A stretch of 64,000 bases of DNA, taken from the NCBI RefSeq assembly GCF_000166275.1, contig NZ_CM001023.1, forward strand, positions 1,987,001 to 2,051,000. The letters are read 5' to 3'. Below, in pieces: positions 1-10,639 of the stretch. Made by a program: the position numbers and the translations under genes. Position 1 is the stretch's first letter. Each line of letters starts with the position of its first letter. The notes beneath the pieces were generated by a model. That model was not told where the DNA came from, searched no databases, and saw only the letters and a list, made by a program, of their open reading frames with translations. The DNA is from Algoriphagus machipongonensis (GTDB taxonomy: Bacteria > Bacteroidota > Bacteroidia > Cytophagales > Cyclobacteriaceae).

Positions 1-2
1 AC

Positions 3-1103
3 CAAAATATGTTTGAAGGGATAGGTTTTGGGGAGTCTGTTAAAAGGGCAAGAAAGAAGATCTATGAAGATCATGGCAAACGAACAAACACTTGGGGAGC
101 ATTTCAATGTTATGGAGATCCTTTTTACAAATTAATCGATGGAAGAGGAGGTCAATCAGATGACTCGGGTATCGTTGTCTTAGAAGAGGTAGAAATAGAA
201 CTGAAAAACCTATTCCAACAAATGGAAGCCAATGATTACGATCATCAATATATTTTGAATAGAATGATCAAGTTGGAAGATTCAGTAGAAAAGATTGGGC
301 TTAAAAGTGATAAAATTTTAGAATTAGGAGCAGGTATTTACAGTGGTCTAAATGAATATGAAAGAGCGGTCAACTGCTATCAAAAATTGCTTTCTTTCAA
401 TAATTCGAATTATACTGTTAAGTCTTTAGAGCAGTATGGGAATGTTAGGGCTAAGCTAGCAGTGAAAAATTTCTTTGAGGGTGAAGTAAAAGGTACTGAA
501 ACTATCAAGCTACTTGATGAAGTGGTTTCTGATTTGAACGTGTTAATACAAATTGGAGAATCTACAGAAAGGTTAAGTCTTTTGGGTAGTACTCTGAAAA
601 GGAAGATGTTCGTGTTGAGTCAAATAGGTTCAAAAGATAGCCTTAAGACTTTAGAGGAATCCATGAAAGCCTATGAAAGGGCATCAGTTCTCAGTGGATT
701 CAGAAACCCTTATCCACTAAATAATTGGCTTTCACTATTTAGGATTGCTTTGCTAAATGAGGGGCAAACGAGTATAAGCAAAATTCCTTTGAAGGCTAGA
801 AAGGCATTGGATGAGATTTTGGCAAATTATTCAAAAGAGTCTAGGGATTTTTGGACCCTGAGCAATATTGCCACTATCAAACTGACACAATTGCTCATGG
901 GAAGCCCAAAGGTAACCTTAGAGGAACTTCAAAAAGCTTATGAGGGAATTTGGTCTATGGCGGGAAATAAGGGGCAAAAGTCAGCTGAAATTGAGCACTT
1001 GTCTATTATCATTGCTTCTTTGGGATTACTTAAATCGGATAAAGTAGCGGGATTGAAGAAAGAAATTGAGGAGTTAAAAACTCAGTTAGAAAAAAAGTTA
1101 TGA
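3..1103 (+). CDS. CHAT-domain protein with helical/TPR-like C-terminal region (5' partial)
   Basis: The reading frame is open to the left edge, so the Met at position 9 is probably internal. The first ~45 residues carry the conserved end of a CHAT (caspase HetF-associated with TPRs) domain: FGESVKRARKK, then NTWGAFQCYGDP. The catalytic His/Cys part would lie upstream, outside the window. The remaining ~320 residues are charged and helical with repeating pairs (for example LNEYERAVNCYQKLL near residue 112 and SMKAYERASVLSG near 220), like TPR or TPR-like repeats, ending in a short coiled coil (KKEIEELKTQLEKKL). CHAT domains are cysteine peptidases in several families. A CHAT domain placed before the helical repeats is the less usual order. 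The partner genes cannot be seen. Confidence 0.75.
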   Translation, partial: QNMFEGIGFGESVKRARKKIYEDHGKRTNTWGAFQCYGDPFYKLIDGRGGQSDDSGIVVLEEVEIELKNLFQQMEANDYDHQYILNRMIKLEDSVEKIGLKSDKILELGAGIYSGLNEYERAVNCYQKLLSFNNSNYTVKSLEQYGNVRAKLAVKNFFEGEVKGTETIKLLDEVVSDLNVLIQIGESTERLSLLGSTLKRKMFVLSQIGSKDSLKTLEESMKAYERASVLSGFRNPYPLNNWLSLFRIALLNEGQTSISKIPLKARKALDEILANYSKESRDFWTLSNIATIKLTQLLMGSPKVTLEELQKAYEGIWSMAGNKGQKSAEIEHLSIIIASLGLLKSDKVAGLKKEIEELKTQLEKKL

Positions 1104-1194
1104 GGTGAATCATTAAAAACAAAAGCTGGCTCTTTTTGATCAAAGAAAAGCAAAACAAGAAATTTGGAATTAACCGGCTTCAAATCAGAATAGC

Positions 1195-2217
1195 CTATTG
1201 AATTTGGAGCTTCCTTTTCATGCAAGATTCCCTTATGACCAATTTTGCTTCCAGATTTTTAAATTCCAACTCAATTTCAGGGTTATTGATTTTGTTAAGT
1301 AAATACTGAGCACCAGTGACTCCCATTTCAAATGGTTGCTGATTGACAGTACTCAAAGTGGGACTTAGGTAAGTTGAAATAGGTTCATCAGCATATCCAA
1401 TAACAGACAATTGATTTGGGATTGAAATATTTAAATCATTAGCCACTTTATAAATTTCAAAGGCTAAGTAGTCGCTATAAGTAAAAGCTCCGTCAATTTG
1501 GAAATCTTTTAGGCAGGATCTGATATTTTCTATCAGATTTGGGTCACTACTTTCTAAAATCAAATCTTCATTTAATTCGATTTTATGTTTTCGGAGTGCT
1601 TCCTTAAAGCCCATAAAACGATTGAAGGTGGTAGATAAGTTTTCTGGCCCCTTAATATGAAGGATATTCCTACATCCATTTTGGCACAAGAAATCCACCG
1701 CAGTAAAAGCCCCATTAAAGTCGTCAGAAATAACATAAGGCGTTTCAATTTCTTCTGAAAATCTATCTACTAAAACTAAGGGAGTTCCACTGTCCATTAC
1801 TTCTTGAAGATGCTCAAATTTATCATTCATTTTAGAGATAGTGGCAATTATTCCATCTACCCTTGCATCCAAAAGTGCATGGGTGGATTTGATCTCCTGT
1901 TTTTGCTTTTCATTGGAGGTGCAAATCAGTAATTGGTAACCCGCTTTAGAAGTAACACTTTCTATTCCCGCAAGCATACGGCTATAGAAATGGTGAGTAA
2001 ACTCGGGGATAATCAATCCAATAGTATGAGTTCTGTTTTCTAAAAGACTCTTTGCAATGGGATTGGGTCTATATCCCAAATTTTTAGCTAAAGCAAGAAT
2101 CTCAAGGCGTTTTTTCTCACTGACTTTACCACCACCATTCAATGCTCTTGACACCGTGGACGGAGTAACATTAAGTGCATTGGCAATATCGGTGATGCTC
2201 GTTCTCTTCTTTTTCAT
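1195..2217 (-). CDS. LacI/GalR-family transcriptional regulator
   Basis: 340 aa, the usual length of the family. An N-terminal helix-turn-helix (residues ~6-25, with VTPSTVSRAL) is followed by the hinge helix region (GYRPNPIAKSLLENRTHTIG) and a periplasmic-binding-protein-like effector domain (LIIPEFTHHFYSRMLAG; DGIIATIS; PLVLVDRF). It is transcribed away from the aldo/keto reductase gene, and the 200-bp gap between them holds a perfect palindrome at 2296-2311 with the AAACGTTT centre typical of LacI-family operators. I infer that it controls the sugar cluster to its right, and possibly itself. The ligand is unknown; a fucose- or galactose-pathway metabolite is plausible. Confidence 0.93.
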   Translation of the reverse strand: MKKKRTSITDIANALNVTPSTVSRALNGGGKVSEKKRLEILALAKNLGYRPNPIAKSLLENRTHTIGLIIPEFTHHFYSRMLAGIESVTSKAGYQLLICTSNEKQKQEIKSTHALLDARVDGIIATISKMNDKFEHLQEVMDSGTPLVLVDRFSEEIETPYVISDDFNGAFTAVDFLCQNGCRNILHIKGPENLSTTFNRFMGFKEALRKHKIELNEDLILESSDPNLIENIRSCLKDFQIDGAFTYSDYLAFEIYKVANDLNISIPNQLSVIGYADEPISTYLSPTLSTVNQQPFEMGVTGAQYLLNKINNPEIELEFKNLEAKLVIRESCMKRKLQIQ

Positions 2218-2295
2218 TTTGGGATTTTTGTCAGGTCCAATTTATAAGAAAAGGATGAAAATGCGTGGTCTTTTGATGAAAGAAAGCAGGTCTGA

Positions 2296-2311
2296 GGTCA
2301 AACGTTTGACC
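2296..2311. promoter_or_regulatory. Perfect 16-bp palindrome, probable LacI-family operator
   Basis: GGTCAAACGTTTGACC equals its own reverse complement and has a central CG, as in LacI/GalR-family operators. It lies 79 bp upstream of the lacI-type start (2217, minus strand) and 104 bp upstream of the aldo/keto reductase start (2415). The GTTTG inside its right half could also serve as a -33 element for rightward transcription, which would place the repressor over the promoter. I saw no second full copy in the window, though an ACAAACGTGT-like half site lies near 6198-6207, before the GH95 gene. Confidence 0.75.
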
Positions 2312-2414
2312 ATAAAATTATTGTTCAGTTTTATGATATTGGATAAATGTTTTGGAAATGCTAGCAAATCCAGAATGAAATGCTGTTTTAGAATATAATA
2401 GGAAAAGCACATCA

Positions 2415-3461
2415 ATGGAGTTAGGTCAAACCGGATTAGAAATACCAACCATGGTCGTAGGAACCAGCTCTTTAGGTAATCTATATGAGGCAAAGTCATA
2501 TCAAGAAAAGCTTGATTTGGTGAAGGCAGCATTAGGATGCTTTCAAAATCAAGTAATGTTTGATTCTGCTGGTAAATACGGAGCTGGTTTGGCATTGGAA
2601 ACTTTGGGAGAAGCATTGAAAGAGTTGATGGTACCTCAGGAAAAAGTATTGATTAGCAATAAATTGGGATGGAAACGTACCCCTTTAATTGGAACGGAAC
2701 CCTCCTTTGAAAAGGATGTTTGGAAGGATTTGGATCATGATGCTGTTCAGGATATTAGTTATCAGGGGATATTAAATTGCTTCGAGGAAGGAAATGACTT
2801 ATTGAATGGGTTTGAAACACAGTTGGTTTCTATCCATGATCCGGATGAGTATTTGGATCAAGCTTCTTCACCAAAAGATTACGAAAAGCGCTTTCAGGAT
2901 ATTTTGGAAGGCTATGCAGCTCTGGATGAACTGAAGAAAACTGGAAAGGTGAAAGCCATAGGAGTAGGTTCTAAAAGTTGGGAAGTAATCCAGAAAATCC
3001 ATTCTCATTTCAAGCTGGATTGGGTGATGATCGCCAATAGCATGACGATTTACGATCATCCTGCAGAGCTTTTTGAGTTTATGAATCAGTTAGAAAAGGA
3101 AGGAGTGGGGATTGTCAACTCCGCAGTGTTTCATTCTGGATTTTTGGTGGGAGGAGAGTATTTTGATTATCAAAAGATGAATAAAAATGAGGTTCGAGAT
3201 CAGTTAAAATATCAATGGAGAATTGATTTCTTCTCACTTTGTGAAACGCATAAAATCGATCCAGCACATGCATGTATTCAATTTGCTCTCCAACTACCGG
3301 GTGTCAATTCTATAGCTCTAAACTCTTCCTCTTTACATAGGATTCAAGCAAATGCAGAATACTGCAATACTTTAATTTCCGATTCATTCTGGGATGCTTG
3401 TAAAGAGAAAGGTATAGTTGCTGACTATTTATCAGAATTTAATTTGAATAAAACTGCATGA
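2415..3461 (+). CDS. Aldo/keto reductase, L-fucose/L-galactose (D-threo-aldose) dehydrogenase type
   Basis: 348 aa. The aldo/keto reductase tetrad is visible as D50 and Y55 (FDSAGKYGAG), K83 (ISNKLGWK) and H141 (SIHDPD). The N-terminus (LGQTGLEIPTMVVGTSSLGN) and the long insert after residue 90 resemble D-threo-aldose 1-dehydrogenases, which oxidise L-fucose or L-galactose to the lactone with NAD(P). It is first in the rightward operon and its stop overlaps the next gene's start (ATGA, 3458-3461). With the GH95 enzyme downstream, the natural reading is oxidation of released L-fucose or L-galactose. No lactonase or fuconate dehydratase of the known pathway is in this operon, so the exact substrate is an inference. 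Confidence 0.88.
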   Translation: MELGQTGLEIPTMVVGTSSLGNLYEAKSYQEKLDLVKAALGCFQNQVMFDSAGKYGAGLALETLGEALKELMVPQEKVLISNKLGWKRTPLIGTEPSFEKDVWKDLDHDAVQDISYQGILNCFEEGNDLLNGFETQLVSIHDPDEYLDQASSPKDYEKRFQDILEGYAALDELKKTGKVKAIGVGSKSWEVIQKIHSHFKLDWVMIANSMTIYDHPAELFEFMNQLEKEGVGIVNSAVFHSGFLVGGEYFDYQKMNKNEVRDQLKYQWRIDFFSLCETHKIDPAHACIQFALQLPGVNSIALNSSSLHRIQANAEYCNTLISDSFWDACKEKGIVADYLSEFNLNKTA

Positions 3462-4468
3462 AAGTATTATCCTGTAAATCACCGGGAGAATTTGAATATC
3501 TGGAAAGCAAAATGCCAAAGCTTTCTGAAGGAAGAGCCATTGTCAAAATCAAAAGAATAGGAATTTGTGGGACAGACCTCCATGCATTTGAAGGTACCCA
3601 ACCCTTTTTCTCTTATCCTAGGACTCTTGGACATGAACTGTCAGGAGAAGTAATAGAGATTGGAGAAAGTGAAGAGATTTTTAAAGGTGATGATGTGACT
3701 GTAATCCCCTATTTCAATTGTGGTTCTTGCATTGCCTGTAAAAAAGGCAAGCCCAATTGTTGTCAGAATATCAGCGTATTTGGTGTTCATGAAGATGGAG
3801 GAATGCAGGAGTATGTTTCATTGCCCATACCTTCTTTGGTTAAAAAGGAAGGTTTAAGCCTTGAGCAGCTCGCCTTAGCGGAGCCATTTGCTATTGGAGC
3901 ACATGGAGTTAGTAGGGCAGGAGTAAAGCCGGGGCATGTTGTTTTGGTGGTCGGCGCAGGTCCAATCGGACTGGGCGTATTGGAATTTGCGCGGATCGCC
4001 GGAGCAACAGTAATCGCGATGGATACCAATGAAAAAAGATTGGAGTTCTGTCAAAAGGAATGGAATGTTGAGCATGTGGTGAAAGCGGGAAATAATGCTT
4101 TTGAAGCCATTCGGGAAATTACAAAGGGGGATTTTTGTGATTCAGTAATTGATGCTACTGGTAGCTTGACGGCGATTAATCAAGGGTTTCAGTACATAGC
4201 TCATGGAGGTAACTATGTTTTGGTAGGCTTACAAAAAGGAGAAATTGCTTTTTCCCATCCTGAATTCCATAAACGTGAAGCAACATTGATGAGCAGTAGA
4301 AATGCAACTAGAGAAGATTTTGACCAGGTTTTAGACGCTATGGCTTCCGGGCAATTTTCAGTGGATAAGTACATCACTCATAGGGTTAGGTTTGATCAGG
4401 TGAAAAATGATTTCCAATCTTGGTTGAATCCTGAAACCGGTGTGATTAAGGCTTTGGTAGAATTATAA
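3458..4468 (+). CDS. Zinc-dependent medium-chain alcohol dehydrogenase
   Basis: 336 aa. Catalytic zinc ligands are C37 (GICGTDLHAFEG), H59/E60 (LGHELSGEV) and probably E142. The structural zinc knuckle is C88, C91, C94 and C102. A Rossmann motif (VVGAGPIGLG, G166/G168/G171) follows. The family includes sorbitol, threonine and L-galactonate dehydrogenases; some members act in L-fucose oxidation at the 2-keto-3-deoxy-fuconate step. It overlaps the aldo/keto reductase gene by 4 bp, so the two are translationally coupled and probably act on the same sugar. The precise substrate cannot be read from the sequence. Confidence 0.9.
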   Translation: MKVLSCKSPGEFEYLESKMPKLSEGRAIVKIKRIGICGTDLHAFEGTQPFFSYPRTLGHELSGEVIEIGESEEIFKGDDVTVIPYFNCGSCIACKKGKPNCCQNISVFGVHEDGGMQEYVSLPIPSLVKKEGLSLEQLALAEPFAIGAHGVSRAGVKPGHVVLVVGAGPIGLGVLEFARIAGATVIAMDTNEKRLEFCQKEWNVEHVVKAGNNAFEAIREITKGDFCDSVIDATGSLTAINQGFQYIAHGGNYVLVGLQKGEIAFSHPEFHKREATLMSSRNATREDFDQVLDAMASGQFSVDKYITHRVRFDQVKNDFQSWLNPETGVIKALVEL

Positions 4469-4480
4469 CCAAAAATTAAA

Positions 4481-6154
4481 ATGCATCAGGTTAATTTTAC
4501 AAGGTTGTTTTTAGTATTCTTTGTGGGAGTATTTTTTTATTCACACTCGAAAAGCTGGGCTCAAATTGAAGAACGAGCCAGGCCTGCAGAGTGGAAAAAC
4601 CTCGTTCCAGGAGGAAAGTTTATAGATTTATTTCAACCTATAGCACCAATTGGCCAGCTTACCTCAGAAACTTGGGGAACAGCCACAGTAAAGCCCAGGT
4701 ATGTGGATAATGGCATAGAGGAACAGGAATGGTCTTATTGGGGAGGAAACATTTTGGAAGGAGAGGATGGACAATTTCACCTATTCGTTTGTCGATGGAG
4801 AGAAGATTCTCCAAAAGGGCATCATGAATGGCCGAATTCTATTGTGGTTCATGCTGTTTCGGATAATTCAATGGGACCTTTTAAAGTGTTGGATGAAGTA
4901 GGGAAAGGTCATAACCCGGAAGCATATAAGACTGCTGACGGTAAGTATGTAATCTATGTGATAGATGGATTTTATAAGTCAAATACGCTTAACGGCCCTT
5001 GGGAATATGGCAAATTTGAATTTGACCAGAGAGACAGGCCAATCATAGAAGGACTTTCAAATTTGACTTTTGCACGGAGAGAGGATGGTTCCTACTTAAT
5101 GGTTTGTAGGGGAGGAGGCGTTTGGTTTAGCAAAGATGGTCTGGATACTTTTAACCAGGTTTCTAACGAAAGGGTATATCCACCCGTGGATGGCAGATTT
5201 GAAGATCCGGTGATATGGAAAGACAATGTGCAGTACCATTTGATTGTCAACGATTGGTTAGGAAGAATTGCATTTTATCAGAGATCCAAAGATGGGGTGC
5301 ATTGGAAAACCGACCCAGGAGAAGCTTATATGCCGGGAATCACTGTTTATGAAGATGGAACCAAGGAAGATTGGTTTAAATATGAGCGAATTAAGATTTT
5401 GCAGGATGAGTTAGGAAGGGCGGTCCAAGCAAATTTTGCTGTAATAGATACGTTGAAAAATGAGGATAAACCTAATGATTCCCACAGCTCTAAAAATATT
5501 GGAATCCCATTAAAAGTCGGATTGCAACTGGATTTGCTAAATAAAAAGCAAATAACAGCGAGTACCAAGAAGGTCAAAGTAATGGTAAAGGCTGAGCCAG
5601 GTTTCGATCCTCAAAAGGACTTGGATCTTTCTACTTTACGATATGGAGCCCCAGAAGAAGTGAATTTTGGAAGAGGGTCAAAAGTGTTGAGTTCAAAAGC
5701 TAAAGGAGATGATTTGAAAATCACTTTTGAAGGTGACGGGAATGGTTTTAAGAAAGATAATTTTGCGGGAAAAATGCTTGGAAAAGACCGCAATGGAGGA
5801 ATGATTTATGGTTATTCCAGACTTCCATGGGTGGATTATAATGAGGTGACTCTTTCTGCTAGAAAGCCAGAGATTTTAAAAGAGAAAGGTGTTGTCAGAG
5901 TCAACGTTGAGAACTTTGGTCAGGTAAATTCAAAAAAAGCAATAGTGTCGGTGGAGATTTTTGAAGATGGGGCCACTGCTTTTGTTTCCAATAAAAAAAT
6001 TAAGGGAATCAAGCCTTTCGAAGGAGTGACAGTAGATTTTCCTTTTGACAAGTCTTTTCCAATAGGCACCAAACTTTCCTTCAAAGTTTCAATCCAATCT
6101 TCAAAGAATATATCTGAAATTTTTGATGGAAGTTTTTCAGAATCAAATCTTTAA
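4481..6154 (+). CDS. Secreted five-bladed beta-propeller glycosidase-like protein (GH43/GH117-like superfamily)
   Basis: 557 aa with a signal peptide (hydrophobic segment ending HSKSWAQ, residues ~8-28). The middle is a furanosidase-type propeller: repeated short beta motifs such as YWGGNILEGEDGQFHLFVCR, PFKVLDEVGKGHNPEAYK and VDGRFEDPVIWKDNVQYHLI, with acidic residues (E in HNPEAY, D in FEDPVIW) where GH43/GH117 enzymes have theirs. Residues ~370-557 form extra beta-rich domains of unknown role. It starts 12 bp after the dehydrogenase gene and precedes the GH95 enzyme, so it probably trims the same glycan. I cannot assign a GH family or a linkage; calling it a neoagarobiose hydrolase would be over-reading. 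Confidence 0.75.
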   Translation: MHQVNFTRLFLVFFVGVFFYSHSKSWAQIEERARPAEWKNLVPGGKFIDLFQPIAPIGQLTSETWGTATVKPRYVDNGIEEQEWSYWGGNILEGEDGQFHLFVCRWREDSPKGHHEWPNSIVVHAVSDNSMGPFKVLDEVGKGHNPEAYKTADGKYVIYVIDGFYKSNTLNGPWEYGKFEFDQRDRPIIEGLSNLTFARREDGSYLMVCRGGGVWFSKDGLDTFNQVSNERVYPPVDGRFEDPVIWKDNVQYHLIVNDWLGRIAFYQRSKDGVHWKTDPGEAYMPGITVYEDGTKEDWFKYERIKILQDELGRAVQANFAVIDTLKNEDKPNDSHSSKNIGIPLKVGLQLDLLNKKQITASTKKVKVMVKAEPGFDPQKDLDLSTLRYGAPEEVNFGRGSKVLSSKAKGDDLKITFEGDGNGFKKDNFAGKMLGKDRNGGMIYGYSRLPWVDYNEVTLSARKPEILKEKGVVRVNVENFGQVNSKKAIVSVEIFEDGATAFVSNKKIKGIKPFEGVTVDFPFDKSFPIGTKLSFKVSIQSSKNISEIFDGSFSESNL

Positions 6155-6262
6155 ATTAAAGTATTCAACTAATTTATTGTCAGTATTTTAACATTTAACA
6201 AACGTGTCTCTATTCGCCTTTACAGGAAAAGTGAGATGTTTACTGACCCAAAATATTATCCT

Positions 6263-8716
6263 ATGAGAAATGTGATTTGTTATTTTTTAGTTCTTCTGTC
6301 TTTACAAAGTTATGCTCAAGAAAGGTCTCCTTTGACCCTTTGGTACGAGCAACCAGCTGGTGAAGTATGGACCAATGCACTACCTATCGGGAATGGAAAA
6401 TTAGGAGCAATGGTCTATGGTAATGTGGAAAATGAGCTAATCCAGCTCAACGAGCATACCGTTTGGTCTGGAGGACCTAATAGAAATGATAATCCTGATG
6501 CCCTAGCTGCTTTGCCTGAAATCCGAAGATTAATTTTCGAAGGTAAGCAAAAGGAAGCTGAGGAATTGGCTTCTAAAACCATTCAAACCAAGAAGTCAAA
6601 TGGTCAGAAATTCCAGCCTGTTGGGGATCTAAATATTGCATTTGAGGGGCATACTACATTTACAAACTATCGAAGAGAATTGGATATTGAGCGGGCGGTT
6701 TCAAAAGTTACCTATGAGGTTGATGGAGTAGTCTATACACGAGAAGCTATAGCCTCATTTGCAGAAAATGTAATCGCAGTTCACCTAACTGCCAGTAAGC
6801 CAGGCATGATTTCATTCATAGCATCCATGACTACGCCTCAGCCAAATGCTTCTATTGCTCTTAATTCTGATAATGAATTGGCAATTTCTGGGACCACAAC
6901 AGATCATGAAGGAGTAAAAGGAAAAATTAAATTCAAAAGTCTTACTAAAATCAAAAATATAGGAGGGAAACTTACATCAACAGGTACCTCTATCGCGGTA
7001 AAAAATGCTGATGAAGCCACGATTTATATTGCCATAGCTACCAATTTCAATAATTATTTGGATTTGGAAGGGGATGAAAACTCAAGAGCAAAAGGTTTTC
7101 TAGTAAATGCTACTACCCAATCTTTTAATGATTTGCTAAAGACCAATTTGGTTGATTACCAAAACTATTTTAATCGTGTGAGTTTAAGTTTGGGAGAAAC
7201 AGATGCTTCTAAACTTCCGACAGACGAGCGTTTACGAAACTTTAGGACAGGCAATGATCCTTCTTTAGTATCGCTTTATTATCAGTACGGAAGGTATCTG
7301 TTGATTTCCTCCTCTCAACCTGGTGGCCAGCCTGCAAATTTGCAGGGTATATGGAACAAAGAGATGTCACCCCCTTGGGACAGCAAATACACGATCAATA
7401 TTAATGCGCAGATGAACTACTGGCCTGCAGAGAAAACCAATCTGGCTGAGCTTCATGAGCCTTTCCTGAAGATGGTTTCTGAGATGGCTGAAGCAGGAGA
7501 GGAAACAGCTAGGGTGATGTATGGAGCCAGAGGGTGGATGGCGCATCATAATACGGATATTTGGAGAATCACAGGTCCGGTAGATGCGATATTCTGGGGG
7601 ATCTGGAGTGGAGGTGGAGCTTGGACCAGTCAGCATCTTTGGGATCATTTCCAGTATAGTGGTGATATGGAATACTTGAAGTCCATCTATCCAATCCTTA
7701 AAGGTGCGGCGATGTTTTATGTGGACTTTTTAGTAGAACATCCAGACAAGCCTTGGTTGGTAGTCAATCCAGGTACTTCTCCTGAAAATGCTCCAGCTGC
7801 TCATGATGGTTCTTCTTTGGATGCTGGAACCACGATGGATAATCAGTTGGTTTTTGATGCCTTTAGCACTGTGATCCAAGCTTCGGAATTACTTAAAATA
7901 GATCAAGCTTTTGCCGATACCCTTCAATTAATGAGAGACCAATTGCCTCCTATGCAGATAGGAAAACATGGGCAACTTCAGGAATGGTTAGATGATATTG
8001 ACGACCCAAATGACCATCACCGTCATATATCTCATTTATATGGTTTATATCCTTCAAATCAAATTTCTCCACTGCGCACTCCAGAATTGTATTCAGCTTC
8101 CAAAAATACCTTGATCCAACGAGGAGATGTATCTACTGGTTGGAGCATGGGCTGGAAAGTCAATTGGTGGGCTAGAATGCTTGATGGAAATCATGCCTAC
8201 AAACTAATACAAAATCAGCTTTCTCCTGTTGGTAGCAACCAAGGGGGTGGAGGTTCTTATAATAACCTTTTTGATGCGCATCCTCCTTTCCAGATAGATG
8301 GCAACTTCGGTTGTACTTCTGGAATTACTGAAATGTTGGTTCAAAGTGCCAATGGAGAAATTCATTTGCTTCCAGCATTGCCTGATGTTTGGCAAGATGG
8401 AAGTATTACAGGAATTAGAGCTAAAGGAGGTTTTGAAGTAGTGGAACTGGATTGGGAAGACGGGCAAATCGAAAAATTAGTAATAAAATCTAACATCGGA
8501 GGAAACTTAAGATTGAGAGTGCCAAATTCCTTGCTACTTGAAAATGGATTAAAAGAAGCCAGTGGTTCCAATCCTAACCCTTTCTATCAGGTGCCAGTTA
8601 CAGCCGATCCAATAGTATCTCCACAAGCTAAAATTATTCCGCCCAATCTTGGTGAAACTTCTGTTTACGACCTAAATACAAATGCCGGAGAGATTTATGA
8701 GATTGTCTCCAAATAA
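6263..8716 (+). CDS. GH95 alpha-L-fucosidase / alpha-L-galactosidase, secreted
   Basis: 817 aa from the chosen start; an in-frame ATG at 6236 adds nine residues before the signal peptide (MRNVICYFLVLLSLQSYAQ) and is less likely. The N-terminal GH95 domain begins with LTLWYEQPAGEVWTNALPIGNG and has NEHTVWSGGPNRND. The (alpha/alpha)6 barrel carries the family's catalytic positions: the two Asn in YTININ (~379/381), Glu in PGTSPEN (~508) and Asp in PFQIDGNFG (~679). GH95 enzymes cleave alpha-1,2-L-fucosyl or alpha-L-galactosyl ends by inversion. It lies mid-cluster; the released sugar would feed the aldo/keto reductase at 2415. Fucose and galactose specificity cannot be separated by eye. Confidence 0.93.
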   Translation: MRNVICYFLVLLSLQSYAQERSPLTLWYEQPAGEVWTNALPIGNGKLGAMVYGNVENELIQLNEHTVWSGGPNRNDNPDALAALPEIRRLIFEGKQKEAEELASKTIQTKKSNGQKFQPVGDLNIAFEGHTTFTNYRRELDIERAVSKVTYEVDGVVYTREAIASFAENVIAVHLTASKPGMISFIASMTTPQPNASIALNSDNELAISGTTTDHEGVKGKIKFKSLTKIKNIGGKLTSTGTSIAVKNADEATIYIAIATNFNNYLDLEGDENSRAKGFLVNATTQSFNDLLKTNLVDYQNYFNRVSLSLGETDASKLPTDERLRNFRTGNDPSLVSLYYQYGRYLLISSSQPGGQPANLQGIWNKEMSPPWDSKYTININAQMNYWPAEKTNLAELHEPFLKMVSEMAEAGEETARVMYGARGWMAHHNTDIWRITGPVDAIFWGIWSGGGAWTSQHLWDHFQYSGDMEYLKSIYPILKGAAMFYVDFLVEHPDKPWLVVNPGTSPENAPAAHDGSSLDAGTTMDNQLVFDAFSTVIQASELLKIDQAFADTLQLMRDQLPPMQIGKHGQLQEWLDDIDDPNDHHRHISHLYGLYPSNQISPLRTPELYSASKNTLIQRGDVSTGWSMGWKVNWWARMLDGNHAYKLIQNQLSPVGSNQGGGGSYNNLFDAHPPFQIDGNFGCTSGITEMLVQSANGEIHLLPALPDVWQDGSITGIRAKGGFEVVELDWEDGQIEKLVIKSNIGGNLRLRVPNSLLLENGLKEASGSNPNPFYQVPVTADPIVSPQAKIIPPNLGETSVYDLNTNAGEIYEIVSK

Positions 8717-8740
8717 TCTGATTTTCTATGTAACTTTTAA

Positions 8741-9595
<855 letters not shown>

Positions 9596-9639
9596 CAAAT
9601 TTATATCTTGTAGCCAATCACTATAATTAAACTCAATAA

Positions 9640-10536
<897 letters not shown>

Positions 10537-10639
10537 TCAATGTACTTGTAAGATTAATGAGGGATAAATTATTGCCCTTTTAATAAAAGATCATTTCCGG
10601 GTGAATTTTATTATACTTGATAATAAATCTCAAATTTCC

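Noticed and set aside
1..1103. Calling the left-edge gene part of a CRISPR-linked CHAT defence system
   Set aside because: Only the domain end is visible, with no CRISPR or effector gene in the window.
2242..2616. Minus-strand open frame of 124 aa
   Set aside because: It overlaps the divergent promoter, the palindrome and the start of the aldo/keto reductase, and has no protein-like features.
4481..6154. Naming the glycosidase a neoagarobiose hydrolase (GH117)
   Set aside because: Only the general propeller fold fits; I cannot see the GH117 catalytic set, and there are no agarase genes near.
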